Below, piece by piece: positions 27,831 through 36,453 of a DNA stretch of 64,000 nucleotides; the first letter of the stretch is position 1, and the number at the start of each line of letters is the position of its first letter. Under the pieces are notes generated by a model, which had not been told where the DNA came from, made no database searches, and saw nothing but the letters and a program-made list of their open reading frames with translations. This DNA comes from CAVSCR01 sp963726575 (GTDB lineage Bacteria > Actinomycetota > Actinomycetes > JAHEKZ01), in assembly GCA_963726575.1 (NCBI GenBank), contig CAVSCR010000003.1, positions 620,001 to 684,000 of the forward strand, in the 5' to 3' direction. The translations under genes and the position numbers were made by a program.

Positions 27831-29255
27831 GTGGATGCATCGCAGCGTGTGGAGCACGACAGCCTGGGCGAGGTGCAGGTGCCGGCGAAGGCCTTGTGGC
27901 AGGCCCAGACCCAGCGCGCCATCGAGAACTTCGACCTGTCCGGCCAGCCGCTGCCGCCGGTGTTCCTCCATGCCCTGGCACGGGTGAAGGCGGCTGCCGC
28001 ACGCGCCAACGCCGACGTGGGCGTGCTCGACCCCGAACTCGCCGAGGCGATTGCGTCGAGCGCCGATGAGGTGGCGTCCGGTCGCTATGACGACCAGTTC
28101 CCGGTGGACGTCTTCCAGACCGGCTCGGGCACGTCGACCAACATGAACGCCAACGAGGTCATCGCCACGCTGGCGCAGCGCCGGCTGAGCCGGCTGGGTC
28201 GGCTGGAGGGCGTGGGACCTGCCGTGCACCCCAACGACCACGTCAACGCCTCGCAGTCCAGCAACGACGTGTTCCCGACCGCTCTTCACGTGGCGGCGGC
28301 GCAGGGCCTCACCCACGACCTGATCCCCGCGCTGCGCCATCTGGCCGCCGTCCTGCGAACCGTCGCCGAGGAGAACCTCGACACGGTCAAGCCGGGCCGC
28401 ACCCACTTGATGGACGCGGCGCCGCTGACGCTGGGACAAGAGATCGGCGGCTGGGCTCGTCAGGCAGACCTCGCAGTCGAGCGGCTGGAGTCGGTGCTGC
28501 CGCGGCTGCTCGAGATTCCCCTCGGCGGCACAGCCGTCGGCACCGGCCTCAATGCTCCGGACGGCTTCGAGGCAGCTGCTGTCGGCCACCTGTCGGCCGC
28601 CTGCGGTCTGCGGTTCTCCTCCGCCCGCGACCACTTCGAGGCGCAGGCGGCGCGCGACGCCGTCGTCGAGACGTCTGGTCAGCTCCGGGTGTGCGCCATC
28701 AGCCTTCTGAAGATGGCCAACGACCTGCGCTGGATGGGGTCGGGCCCACGTGCCGGGCTCGGCGAGATCAGCCTGCCGGCGCTGCAACCGGGGTCGAGCA
28801 TCATGCCGGGCAAGGTCAACCCGGTCATCGCCGAAGCGGTGGCCATGGCGGCCGCCCAGGTGATCGGCAACGACGCCGCCATCGCCGTCGCCGGTTCGTC
28901 GGGGAACTTCCAGCTCAACGTGATGATGCCCGTCATGGCCCGCAACCTGCTCGAGCAGATCGCCTTGTTGAGTCGGGCAGCGACTGCCCTGGCGGATCGG
29001 GCCGTGGCCGGGATGTCGGTCAACCGCGACGCGCTGCGTAGTGCCGCCGAGTCGTCACCGGTGATCGCGACGTCGTTGGTGCCGCTGCTGGGGTACGAAC
29101 GCGTGGCCGGACTCGTCACGCGCGCCCAGGCCGACCGCACGACGATCGCGGAAGCGCTGGTCGACAGCGGCTTCTACGAAGCCGGACTCGTGACTCCGGA
29201 GCAGGTCGCTCAGGCGCTGGACGTACAGCGGTTGACCCAGCGACCCCAGAACTGA
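27831..29255 (+). CDS. fumC: Class II fumarate hydratase
   Basis: Iron-independent fumarase of the aspartase/fumarase superfamily, 474 residues. Substrate-site motifs are TGSGTSTNMNANE, HPNDHVNASQSSND and the catalytic-Ser signature GSSIMPGKVNP. The start at 27831 is set by the -10 position; GTG 27822 would add three residues. Convergent with the DUF2007-like gene. Oxygen-stable, so it may back up the class I enzyme under aerobic or iron-poor conditions (inference). Confidence 0.95.
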   Translation: MDASQRVEHDSLGEVQVPAKALWQAQTQRAIENFDLSGQPLPPVFLHALARVKAAAARANADVGVLDPELAEAIASSADEVASGRYDDQFPVDVFQTGSGTSTNMNANEVIATLAQRRLSRLGRLEGVGPAVHPNDHVNASQSSNDVFPTALHVAAAQGLTHDLIPALRHLAAVLRTVAEENLDTVKPGRTHLMDAAPLTLGQEIGGWARQADLAVERLESVLPRLLEIPLGGTAVGTGLNAPDGFEAAAVGHLSAACGLRFSSARDHFEAQAARDAVVETSGQLRVCAISLLKMANDLRWMGSGPRAGLGEISLPALQPGSSIMPGKVNPVIAEAVAMAAAQVIGNDAAIAVAGSSGNFQLNVMMPVMARNLLEQIALLSRAATALADRAVAGMSVNRDALRSAAESSPVIATSLVPLLGYERVAGLVTRAQADRTTIAEALVDSGFYEAGLVTPEQVAQALDVQRLTQRPQN

Positions 29256-29256
29256 G

Positions 29257-29529
29257 TCAGTCGTCGGCGGCGTCGCCCTCGGCAACGGGTGGACCCGCCT
29301 GGACGTCAGCGAGCAGCGCCCGTGCCAGTTCGGCCTGCTCCCCTGGAACGACGACCGTGCCGGGTCCGAGCGGAAGGCCGATTACCTCGCCGGCGTCGGC
29401 CGCGTTGCCCATCCAGGCGTCCACGCCGTTGGCCCGCAACATGCCTACGGCGACGAGCGCCTCGGCCTCGTCGGTGCGCAGCACCACGACAGGCACCACG
29501 CGGGGACGGTCCTCGCCGGACCCGCTCAC
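29257..29529 (-). CDS. Small DUF2007-like putative signal-transducing protein
   Basis: 90 residues. The core VVVLRTDEAEALVAVGMLRANGVDAWM with a following GxVVVPGEQAELARALLAD matches small proteins annotated as putative signal-transducing proteins (DUF2007), which have a ferredoxin-like fold. GTG overlaps the phoH stop as GTGA, so it is translated from the phoH message. The acidic tail ends AEGDAADD. Function unknown. Earlier parts of this open frame, inside phoH, are shadow. Confidence 0.7.
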   Translation of the reverse strand: MSGSGEDRPRVVPVVVLRTDEAEALVAVGMLRANGVDAWMGNAADAGEVIGLPLGPGTVVVPGEQAELARALLADVQAGPPVAEGDAADD

Positions 29530-30845
29530 AAGGCGACGTCCTCGAGCAGCTCGGTGACCAGTGCCGCGATCGGCGAGCGTTCCGAGCGAGTGAGTGTCAC
29601 GTGCGCGAACAGCGGATGACCTTTGAGCTTCTCTACGACCGCCACGACGCCATCGTGCCGTCCAACGCGAAGGTTGTCGCGTTGAGCCACATCGTGAGTG
29701 AGGACGACCCGCGATCCCTGGCCGATCCGGGACAGCACGGTCAGCAACACGTTTCGCTCCAACGACTGCGCCTCGTCGACGATCACGAACGCATCGTGCA
29801 GTGACCGACCACGGATGTGGGTGAGTGGCAGCACCTCGAGCATGCCCCGGTCGACGATCTCGTCGACCACCTCGGACGTGGTCAGCGCACCGAGGGTGTC
29901 GAAGACCGCCTGCCCCCACGGACTCATCTTCTCCGCCTCGCTCCCGGGGAGGTACCCCAGCTCTTGACCCCCGACCGCGTAGACCGGTCGGAACACCACG
30001 ACCTTGCGGTGTTGTCGTCGCTCCAGCACAGCCTCCAGACCCGCGCACAGCGCGAGCGCCGACTTGCCGGTTCCGGCTCGACCACCCAACGACACGATGC
30101 CGATGTCGGGGTCGAGCAACAGGTCGAGAGCCACGCGCTGCTCGGCGCTACGACCGTGCAATCCGAAGGCCTCCCGATCGCCGCGCACCAGGCGCACCTG
30201 CTTGTCCTGGGTCACCCGACCCAGGCCGGAGCTGCGCTCGGACAGCAGGACCAACCCCGTGTGGCACGGCAGCGCGGCCGCCTCGGCGAGGTCGAGGTGC
30301 TCACCGTCGTAGAGCCGGTCGAGCACTCCGCCTGCCACCTCGAGCTCCACCATCCCGGTCCAGCCGGACTCGACGGCGAGCTCGGCCCGGTACTCCTCGG
30401 CGACCAGACCAACTGAGGCCGCCTTGACCCGCATGGGCAGGTCCTTGGAGACCAACGTGACGTCGAGGCCGTCGGCCGCCAGGTTCCGGGCGACCGCCAA
30501 GATCCGGGTGTCGTTGTCCTCGAGGCGGAACCCGGCCGGTAGCGCGGATGCGTCAGTGTGGTTCAGCTCGACCCGCACCGACCCACCACAGTCGCCGATG
30601 GGGATCGGTTCGTCGAGGCGGCCGTGGGACACCCGCAGGTCGTCGAGCAGGCGCAGTGCGGCGCGAGCGAAGTAGCCGAGCTCCGGGTGGGAACGCTTCG
30701 CCTCGAGCTCGGTGATGACGACCACCGGAAGAACGACCTCGTGCTCGTCGAACCGGGTCAGTGCGCCCGGGTCGGCCAACAGGACTGAGGTGTCGAGGAC
30801 GAAGGTGCGGCGGTCGCGAGCCGAGCGCCGACGAGGGACTGCCAC
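29526..30845 (-). CDS. PIN-PhoH fusion protein (PhoH2 type)
   Basis: 439 residues combining an N-terminal PIN ribonuclease domain (about 10-150: RTFVLDTSVLLADP, VVITELEAKR, NDTRILAVARNL) with a PhoH P-loop helicase-like ATPase (about 220-439: GGRAGTGKSALALC, VIVDEAQSLERNVLLTVLSRIGQGSRVVLTHD). In mycobacteria this architecture is an RNA helicase/RNase, sometimes paired with a small antitoxin encoded upstream. I see no convincing antitoxin ORF here. GTG start. Co-transcribed with the small DUF2007-like gene downstream. Confidence 0.92.
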   Translation of the reverse strand: MAVPRRRSARDRRTFVLDTSVLLADPGALTRFDEHEVVLPVVVITELEAKRSHPELGYFARAALRLLDDLRVSHGRLDEPIPIGDCGGSVRVELNHTDASALPAGFRLEDNDTRILAVARNLAADGLDVTLVSKDLPMRVKAASVGLVAEEYRAELAVESGWTGMVELEVAGGVLDRLYDGEHLDLAEAAALPCHTGLVLLSERSSGLGRVTQDKQVRLVRGDREAFGLHGRSAEQRVALDLLLDPDIGIVSLGGRAGTGKSALALCAGLEAVLERRQHRKVVVFRPVYAVGGQELGYLPGSEAEKMSPWGQAVFDTLGALTTSEVVDEIVDRGMLEVLPLTHIRGRSLHDAFVIVDEAQSLERNVLLTVLSRIGQGSRVVLTHDVAQRDNLRVGRHDGVVAVVEKLKGHPLFAHVTLTRSERSPIAALVTELLEDVAL

Positions 30846-31166
30846 TGACGTCCGACTTTCCGATCCGGGTGTGCACCGTCACCCGCACCAGCACATCGTT
30901 GCGGACCGGAACCGGACCCGAGGGCCGGGTGCCGGCCCCCTGTCGTGCTGCGGCAGCTGCACTCGCGGGCCTCCCGGACGACTACCGGTCGGTGGCCGTC
31001 GTGGCGACGCTACGACGGCCCGCAGGACCCACCCGGCAGCCACGCCGACGGCGTACCCCCGGCGTCGCAAACGGGTGACGGCAACGCCAACCCGATGAGC
31101 CGTCTGGTGGGCCTCGTTACCCTCGGTGAGGTCGTCCAGCGGTCCGGCGACGAAGGGAGGTGCCGG
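30846..31166. other. Intergenic region between divergent PhoH and sulfotransferase genes
   Basis: About 320 bp without a supported gene. It should hold both promoters. I see no clear -10/-35 pair, repeat or RNA structure apart from a GAAAGT hexamer 9 nt from the phoH start. ORFs here look like codon-bias shadows. The sulfotransferase frame is open upstream to 30945, so an earlier start such as ATG 31095 remains possible. Confidence 0.5.
31155..31160 (+). promoter_or_regulatory. Ribosome binding site of the sulfotransferase gene
   Basis: GGGAGG, 6 nt before TTG 31167; the best Shine-Dalgarno match near any candidate start of this frame. Confidence 0.55.
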
Positions 31167-31994
31167 TTGCCCAGCGAGCTGATCGACGAGCATCGGCTCG
31201 TCTTCGTGGCCGGACTGCACCGAAGCGGCACCACTCCGTTGGCCCGCGTCCTGGCTCAGCATCCACAGGTCAGCGGCCTCATCGGAACCGGCGTGACCGA
31301 GGACGAGGGGCAGCACCTGCAGTCGGTGTATCCCCCGGCTCTGACCTATGGCGGGGCAGGAAGGTTCGCGCGCGATCCCAGGGCACATCTGACCGAGGCG
31401 TCACGCCTGGCAACACCGGAGAACGCCGCCCGCTTGCTGCGGGCCTGGCGTCCGTACTGGGACACCTCGCGAGAGGTGCTGTTGGAGAAGTCGCCCCCCA
31501 ACTTGGTGATGACCCGGTTCCTGCAAGAGCTGTTCCCCGACGCGTCGTTCGTGATCGTCGTGCGGCACCCCGTGAGCGTCACGCTGGCTACGCACAAATG
31601 GCGGTCGCGCACGACCTTGGCTCACCTGCTCGAGCACTGGTTCGTGGCGCATGACCTGTTGGGCAAGGACCTGCCGTTTCTTCGCCGCGTTCACGTCTTG
31701 AAGTACGAAGACCTGATCACCCGATCGGAGCAGGTGCTCAGCGAGCTCGGCGACTTCCTGGGACTCACCGGCCCGATCCCGGCCAAGCTGGTGCGGACCG
31801 ACCAAAGCAGTGGCTACGCGCAGCAGTGGGAGTCGATGGGCGCGTCGAGCCGCCCGTGGCGGCGTCGCCAGCACCAACGGCTGGTGACGCAGTTCGAGCC
31901 GCGGGCCAACGACTACGGGTACAGCCTGGTAGACCTCGACGCGATCGGGCCGTTTCCCCTGCCCGGCGTCGACGAGGCGTCGAAGACCGCCTGA
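31167..31994 (+). CDS. Sulfotransferase-family protein
   Basis: PAPS-dependent sulfotransferase fold, 275 residues from TTG. The 5'-phosphosulfate loop is FVAGLHRSGTTPLARVL near residue 15. The 3'-phosphate-binding segment is FVIVVRHPVSVTLATHKW, and VLKYEDLITRSEQVLSELGDFLGL is the usual C-terminal core. Acceptor unknown; candidates include glycans or lipids at the membrane. The TTG start is chosen on the strong ribosome binding site; ATG 31095 would give 299 residues. The stop abuts the convergent uppS-like stop. Confidence 0.85.
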   Translation: MPSELIDEHRLVFVAGLHRSGTTPLARVLAQHPQVSGLIGTGVTEDEGQHLQSVYPPALTYGGAGRFARDPRAHLTEASRLATPENAARLLRAWRPYWDTSREVLLEKSPPNLVMTRFLQELFPDASFVIVVRHPVSVTLATHKWRSRTTLAHLLEHWFVAHDLLGKDLPFLRRVHVLKYEDLITRSEQVLSELGDFLGLTGPIPAKLVRTDQSSGYAQQWESMGASSRPWRRRQHQRLVTQFEPRANDYGYSLVDLDAIGPFPLPGVDEASKTA

Positions 31995-32756
31995 TCAGCC
32001 GCCGTAGCGACGGTGGCGCTGGGCGTAGGACCGCAGCGCACGAAGGAAGTCGACCCGGCGGAAGTCGGGCCAGTAGGCCTCGCAGAAGTAGAACTCGCTG
32101 TGGGCGCTCTGCCACAGCATGAAACCGCTGAGTCGTTGCTCACCCGACGTACGGATCACCAGGTCGGGGTCGGGCTGACCTCGCGTGTACAGGTGCTCCG
32201 CGATCTGGTCGGCGTCCACCGTCACCGCGAGGTCGCCGATCGACGTTCCGCGTGACGCGTGGTCGGCGAGCAGGGAACGGACGGCGTCGGCGATCTCGCG
32301 ACGACCGCCGTAGCCGACTGCGACGTTCACGAGCAACCCGTCGACGTCTGCTGTCGCGGCCGCTGCCTCCTTGAGCACGCGCGCGGTGTCGACCGGCAGC
32401 AAGTCGAGCGCCCCGACGGGGTGCAGCCGCCAGCGACGGGCCGCCATCAGGTTGCGAACGACCTCCTCGATGATCGACACCAGCTGCCCGAGCTCTTCCT
32501 CGGGGCGGCTCAGGTTGTCGGTGGACAGCAGCCACAGCGTCACGACCTCGACGCCGCTCTCCTCACACCATCGGAGCAGTTCGGCGATCTTGGCGGCGCC
32601 TGCCTGGTGACCGGTACGCGCCGTTGAGCCGGACGCCTTGGCCCAACGTCGGTTGCCGTCGAGGATGACTCCTACGTGGCGAGGGGTGTCGGCGTCGGCG
32701 AGGCTCGCGAGCAGGCGTCGTTCGTAGGCCTGGTAGGCCAGGTCGCGAACGCCCAC
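31995..32756 (-). CDS. Isoprenyl transferase (cis-prenyl diphosphate synthase, UppS family)
   Basis: Elongates an allylic diphosphate with IPP in cis configuration to make lipid carriers for cell-wall synthesis. 253 residues. The catalytic segment HVGVILDGNRRWAKASGS and the RTSGEQRLSGFMLWQSAHSEFYF and WPDFR signatures are intact. GTG 32756 is chosen because AAGGAG lies 8 nt upstream; the open frame to 32885 overlaps the next gene and looks unreal. Genomic position matches the short-chain Z-prenyl synthase Rv1086, so the product may be Z,E-farnesyl diphosphate rather than undecaprenyl. Chain length cannot be read here. Confidence 0.93.
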   Translation of the reverse strand: MGVRDLAYQAYERRLLASLADADTPRHVGVILDGNRRWAKASGSTARTGHQAGAAKIAELLRWCEESGVEVVTLWLLSTDNLSRPEEELGQLVSIIEEVVRNLMAARRWRLHPVGALDLLPVDTARVLKEAAAATADVDGLLVNVAVGYGGRREIADAVRSLLADHASRGTSIGDLAVTVDADQIAEHLYTRGQPDPDLVIRTSGEQRLSGFMLWQSAHSEFYFCEAYWPDFRRVDFLRALRSYAQRHRRYGG

Positions 32757-32812
32757 CTGCGGGCTCCTTCGATCGGCTCTCGTTGCGCCGCGTCGAGCAC
32801 GGCGCTGGAAGC

Positions 32813-33340
32813 CTAACCGCCCAACGGCTCGCGCCCACGCACCTCGTCGACGGCAGCCAGTGCCGCCCGGAGCTGGTCCAGCCATTCAGTGGTGTGCTCG
32901 CCGACGAGCCGGACGCACCACGCGAGGGCGTCGGCGCGGGAGCGCGCCACGCCGGATGCCACCAGGGTGTCGAGGACCTGACGTTCGGGCTGCCGCAACC
33001 GCGTCATGACGGGGACAGCCAGGTGGGTGAATCGCACCGTCTCCTCGCCCACGCGGACCACCCACGCCACCTTGCGCCCGTCACGTCGCTCGATCTCTTC
33101 GGCGATGCCGATCCGTGCGTCGCGGGTGTCCTCGCGAAACGCCTGCGCGCGACCACGCCGAGCCGCGTGCCGTTGGTCGTCGGTGGCGTCGTCGGCCAGG
33201 TCTGGCTCGGGGAGCCGGCCGAGCACCGTGATCTCCTCGCGATCGGCCACCACCTCGACCGGCTCGACGAACCAGTCACTGGGAAGGCGGCCGGCCAGCC
33301 AGCCGCGAAGGGTCGCTGCTGAGTCCTGAGGTGTTGTCAT
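32813..33340 (-). CDS. Conserved hypothetical protein, soluble, 175 residues
   Basis: I do not recognise the family. No signal peptide or membrane segment. A central Arg/Asp-rich helix (about 50-85, ARRGRAQAFREDTRDARIGIAEE) is followed by a beta segment (VAWVVRVGEETVRFTHLAVPV). A C-terminal helix pair (VLDTLVASGVARSRADALAWCVRLVGEH, WLDQLRAALAAVDEVR) resembles the tail of CopG/BrnA-like small regulators. The ATG sits inside an AT-rich cluster of palindromes, unlike any neighbour, so autoregulation is possible. Lies between uppS-like and YyaL genes. Confidence 0.75.
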   Translation of the reverse strand: MTTPQDSAATLRGWLAGRLPSDWFVEPVEVVADREEITVLGRLPEPDLADDATDDQRHAARRGRAQAFREDTRDARIGIAEEIERRDGRKVAWVVRVGEETVRFTHLAVPVMTRLRQPERQVLDTLVASGVARSRADALAWCVRLVGEHTTEWLDQLRAALAAVDEVRGREPLGG

Positions 33341-33363
33341 GTAATGACAATTACAGAATTACG
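33334..33363 (-). promoter_or_regulatory. AT-rich overlapping palindromes at the start of the 175-residue gene
   Basis: On the gene strand, TGTAAT-TGTC-ATTACA and TTGTCAT-TAC-ATGACAA overlap each other and include the ATG. A further GTAATTC lies just upstream. This is the most AT-rich short stretch seen between genes here. It looks like an operator plus leaderless promoter. Confidence 0.55.
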
Positions 33364-33382
33364 ACTCGACCGCCAGTGCCGT

Positions 33383-35440
33383 TCACCCCCGGCGAACGGG
33401 ACCCGGCGGAGGCGGTTCGACCGGCGGGGTCTGCGGCGGCACCCCGAGCTGGGCGGCCAGGACCTGCCGGTCGGCGGTCGGAGCGCGACAGACGAACTGG
33501 CGGCAAACGTAGGCCGTGGACCCGCCGCGCAGCAGCGGCCGCCCCGACAGCAACGGCACCTCCGAGGCGGGGTCGCCGACGCTGACGACGGTGCCCGGCA
33601 TGGTGGCCCGCAAGGCAGTGGCATGGAGCCCGGCTCTGGCGGCGTCATCTGGTCCCACTACGGCCACCTCGACCGGTCCGGCCACCCAGGCCTGCGCCAC
33701 GGACAGCGTCCAGCCCGCGAACCGTGGGGCACCGACGGCGAGCCCGGCGGTCGCCGTGAGCGCATCGTTGACCGCGTCGCGATAACGGTCCGACCCGGTC
33801 AGCGCCGCGGCGGTGAGCAACGCCCCCACCGCGGCCGCCTGCCCGGAAGGTGTGGCGTTGTCGGTGGCGTCACGCGGACGCCGCACCAGGGCTTCCGCGT
33901 CGTGCGCCGTGTCGTAGAAGCTGCCGGCGCCGTCGCGGAACTGGCGCAGCACCACATCGAGCAGAGACGTTGCGGCGTCGAGCCAGCTCGGCTCTCCGGT
34001 CACCATGTGAAGGGTGAGCAGACCCTCGGCGAGGTCGCCGTAGTCCTCGAGCACACCTGACGCACCGCCGACGACGCCGTCCCTCGACGCCCGCCGCAAT
34101 CGTCCGTCGACCAGATGAGAGGTGATGAGGAGGTCGGCGGCCGCCGACGCCGCGGAGACCAGATCCGGCCGGTCGAACAGGGCACCGACGTCCGCCAACG
34201 CGGCGATGGCCAGTCCGTTCCACGCAGTGACCACCTTGTCGTCACGAGCCGGTCGCGAGCGATCCTCGCGGGCGATCAGCAGGGCACGACGCACCTTCTC
34301 GAACCGGTCCTCGTCGTCGGGTGGTTCGCGCAGCTGCAGCGTCGATGCGCCCGCCTCGAACGTCCCGGCCTCGGTGACGCCGAACAGCTGGCCGGCCCAA
34401 GCAGCATCGTCTGGCCCCAGCACCTCGAGCAGCTGGTCGGGCGTCCAGACGTAGAAGGCCCCCTCGCCACCCGGTGAGTCAGCATCGAGTGCGGAGGCGA
34501 AGCCACCCTCATGCGTCAGCAGCTCTGCCAGCAAGAAGTCGGCCGTCTCGAGGGCAACGCGCCGGCCGAGCTCCTTGCCGGTGGTACGCCAGAAGTGTGC
34601 GTAGACGCGGGCGAGCAAGGCGTTGTCGTACAACATCTTCTCGAAGTGCGGCACCACCCACTGCGCATCGACGCAGTAGCGCGCGAAGCCGCCTCCGAGC
34701 TGGTCGTACATCCCGCCAAGAGCCATCGCCCGCAACGTGGCCTCGACCATCAGCAACGCGTCGGGATCACCGGATCGAGCATGTTCGCGCAGGAGGAACT
34801 CGCACACCATCGACGGCGGGAACTTGGGAGCGGTGCCGAAACCGCCGTTGGCCCAGTCGTACTGACGAGTCAGGGCCTGCATCGCCTGCCCGAGCTCTTG
34901 CGGTCCGAGCGGATGGGGCCCGGCCAGCTGCGCGTCGTCGCGCAACCGCTCGAGGCGTCCGACGACCGACTCGGCCTGATCGAGCACGTCATCGCGCCGG
35001 TCGCGCCAGACGTCGCTGACGGCGACGAGCACGTCGGAGAAGCTGGGCAGGCCATGACCCGGCTCCGGTGGAAAGTACGTGCCCGCGTAGAACGGTCGCC
35101 CCGACAGGTCGAGGAACACCGTCATCGGCCAGCCGCCATGACCGGTCATCGCGGTGACGGCGTCCATGTAGACCGCATCGACGTCGGGCCGCTCCTCGCG
35201 GTCGACCTTGACGTTGACGAACCGGTCGTTCATCAGGCGGGCGGTGGCAACGTCCTCGAAGGACTCGTGCGCCATGACGTGGCACCAGTGGCAGGCGGAG
35301 TAACCGACCGACAACAGGATCGGCACATCCCGGTCGCGCGCCTCCGCGAAGGCGGCGTCTCCCCACTCCTGCCAGTCGACGGGGTTGTCGGCGTGTTGCA
35401 GCAAGTAGGGGCTGGTGGACGACAGCAGCCGGTTGGGCAC
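33383..35440 (-). CDS. YyaL/DUF255 thioredoxin-domain protein
   Basis: 685 residues from GTG 35440. The N-terminal DUF255 thioredoxin-like domain has LLSSTSPYLLQHADNPVDW and a redox-type ACHWCHVM (CxxC) near residue 55, then KVDREERPDVD and GGWPMTVFLD. The rest is an alpha/alpha-barrel like six-hairpin glycosidases (MYDQLGGGFARYCVD, VPHFEKMLYDNALL). Widespread, with no agreed activity; also called spermatogenesis-associated 20-like. CAGGAT lies 6 nt before the GTG. Divergent from the EamA transporter gene. Confidence 0.9.
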   Translation of the reverse strand: MPNRLLSSTSPYLLQHADNPVDWQEWGDAAFAEARDRDVPILLSVGYSACHWCHVMAHESFEDVATARLMNDRFVNVKVDREERPDVDAVYMDAVTAMTGHGGWPMTVFLDLSGRPFYAGTYFPPEPGHGLPSFSDVLVAVSDVWRDRRDDVLDQAESVVGRLERLRDDAQLAGPHPLGPQELGQAMQALTRQYDWANGGFGTAPKFPPSMVCEFLLREHARSGDPDALLMVEATLRAMALGGMYDQLGGGFARYCVDAQWVVPHFEKMLYDNALLARVYAHFWRTTGKELGRRVALETADFLLAELLTHEGGFASALDADSPGGEGAFYVWTPDQLLEVLGPDDAAWAGQLFGVTEAGTFEAGASTLQLREPPDDEDRFEKVRRALLIAREDRSRPARDDKVVTAWNGLAIAALADVGALFDRPDLVSAASAAADLLITSHLVDGRLRRASRDGVVGGASGVLEDYGDLAEGLLTLHMVTGEPSWLDAATSLLDVVLRQFRDGAGSFYDTAHDAEALVRRPRDATDNATPSGQAAAVGALLTAAALTGSDRYRDAVNDALTATAGLAVGAPRFAGWTLSVAQAWVAGPVEVAVVGPDDAARAGLHATALRATMPGTVVSVGDPASEVPLLSGRPLLRGGSTAYVCRQFVCRAPTADRQVLAAQLGVPPQTPPVEPPPPGPVRRG

Positions 35441-35446
35441 GGGCTC

Positions 35447-35452
35447 ATCCTG
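35447..35452 (-). promoter_or_regulatory. -10-like element of the YyaL gene
   Basis: CAGGAT ends 6 nt before GTG 35440. Confidence 0.35.
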
Positions 35453-35543
35453 CCGTGCCCGAAGCGGCATCGTCGGACGGGGGCGCTAGCGTGCGAACCG
35501 GCGGGCCAGCCGGATCACGTGGCGCTGCCGGAGGGAGGGCGTC

Positions 35544-36425
35544 GTGTCGCGGCGAGGGTGGGTCCTGTTCGTCGCGATGTCGCTCATCTGGGGCGTCCCG
35601 TACCTGCTGATCAAGGTCGCTGTCGAGTCGGTGAGTCCTCCAGTCGTGGTGTTCGTCCGCGTGGCGCTGGCGGCGGCCGTCTTGCTACCGCTGGCTCTGT
35701 GGCGAGGGATGCTCGGCCCGCTGCGCCCCTACTGGCGCTGGGTCCTGGTGTTCTCGTTCGTCGAGATCGCGATCCCGTTCGGCGCGCTGACGTTCGCCGA
35801 GACCCGGCTGACCAGCTCGCTCACCGCGTTGCTGATCGCTGCCGTGCCGATCGTGGGTGCCGTGATCGCCCACGTCCTGCACCTGGACGACCGGCTGACT
35901 CGCGGGCGGCTGCTCGGTCTGCTGCTCGGCATCGTCGGGGTCGCGGCACTGGTGGGGTTGGACGTCACAGGGAGTCAGCTCATCGGCGTGGCCGCGCTGT
36001 GTCTGACCGTGATCGGCTACGCGTTCGGACCCATGATCATCGCGACCAAGCTGGCCGATGCTCCTGCCCCGGCAGTGATCGCCGTCGCGATGAGCATCAA
36101 CGCCGTGGTCTACGCGCCGGTCGCTGTGGCCACGTGGCCGACGGCACCGGTTCCCGCCAAGGCATGGTGGTCACTGGTGGTGCTCGGGCTGTTGTGCACC
36201 GCGATTGCGTTCCTCGTCTTCTTCGCCCTCGTCGCGGAGGCGGGACCCACGCGCACCACCGTGATCACCTACGTCAATCCCGCGGTCGCCGTGCTGCTGG
36301 GAGTCGCCATCCTCGACGAACCGGTGACGCTGGGAATCATCCTCGGCTTCCCACTGATCCTGGCGGGGTCGTACTTGGCCACCAGGCGCGTCCCAGTGCT
36401 GGAGGAGCAACCGCACCCCGCGTGA
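35544..36425 (+). CDS. EamA-family (DMT superfamily) transporter
   Basis: 293 residues, about ten hydrophobic segments in two EamA halves (about 5-135 and 145-285), typical of RhaT/YdcZ-like metabolite exporters. Start MSRRGWVLFVAMSLIWGVPYLL carries the first helix, and LTFAETRLTSSLTALLIAAVPI is the family signature. GTG start with a GGAGG-rich ribosome binding site just upstream. Substrate unknown (amino acids or small metabolites). Confidence 0.9.
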   Translation: MSRRGWVLFVAMSLIWGVPYLLIKVAVESVSPPVVVFVRVALAAAVLLPLALWRGMLGPLRPYWRWVLVFSFVEIAIPFGALTFAETRLTSSLTALLIAAVPIVGAVIAHVLHLDDRLTRGRLLGLLLGIVGVAALVGLDVTGSQLIGVAALCLTVIGYAFGPMIIATKLADAPAPAVIAVAMSINAVVYAPVAVATWPTAPVPAKAWWSLVVLGLLCTAIAFLVFFALVAEAGPTRTTVITYVNPAVAVLLGVAILDEPVTLGIILGFPLILAGSYLATRRVPVLEEQPHPA

Positions 36426-36440
36426 TGCCCCGCACGTCGG

Positions 36441-36446
36441 TACCGT
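36441..36446 (+). promoter_or_regulatory. -10 element of the SURF1 gene
   Basis: TACCGT ends 7 nt before GTG 36454 and argues for that start over GTG 36445, which overlaps the hexamer. Confidence 0.4.
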
Positions 36447-36453
36447 GACCGGC

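Noticed and set aside
30553..30894. Small minus-strand ORF overlapping the phoH start, considered as an antitoxin
   Set aside because: It runs far into phoH in another frame, has no ribosome binding site and reads as Arg/Pro-rich shadow.
34511..36448. 645-residue plus-strand ORF over YyaL and EamA genes
   Set aside because: Overlaps two real genes on both strands and lacks any domain or ribosome binding site.
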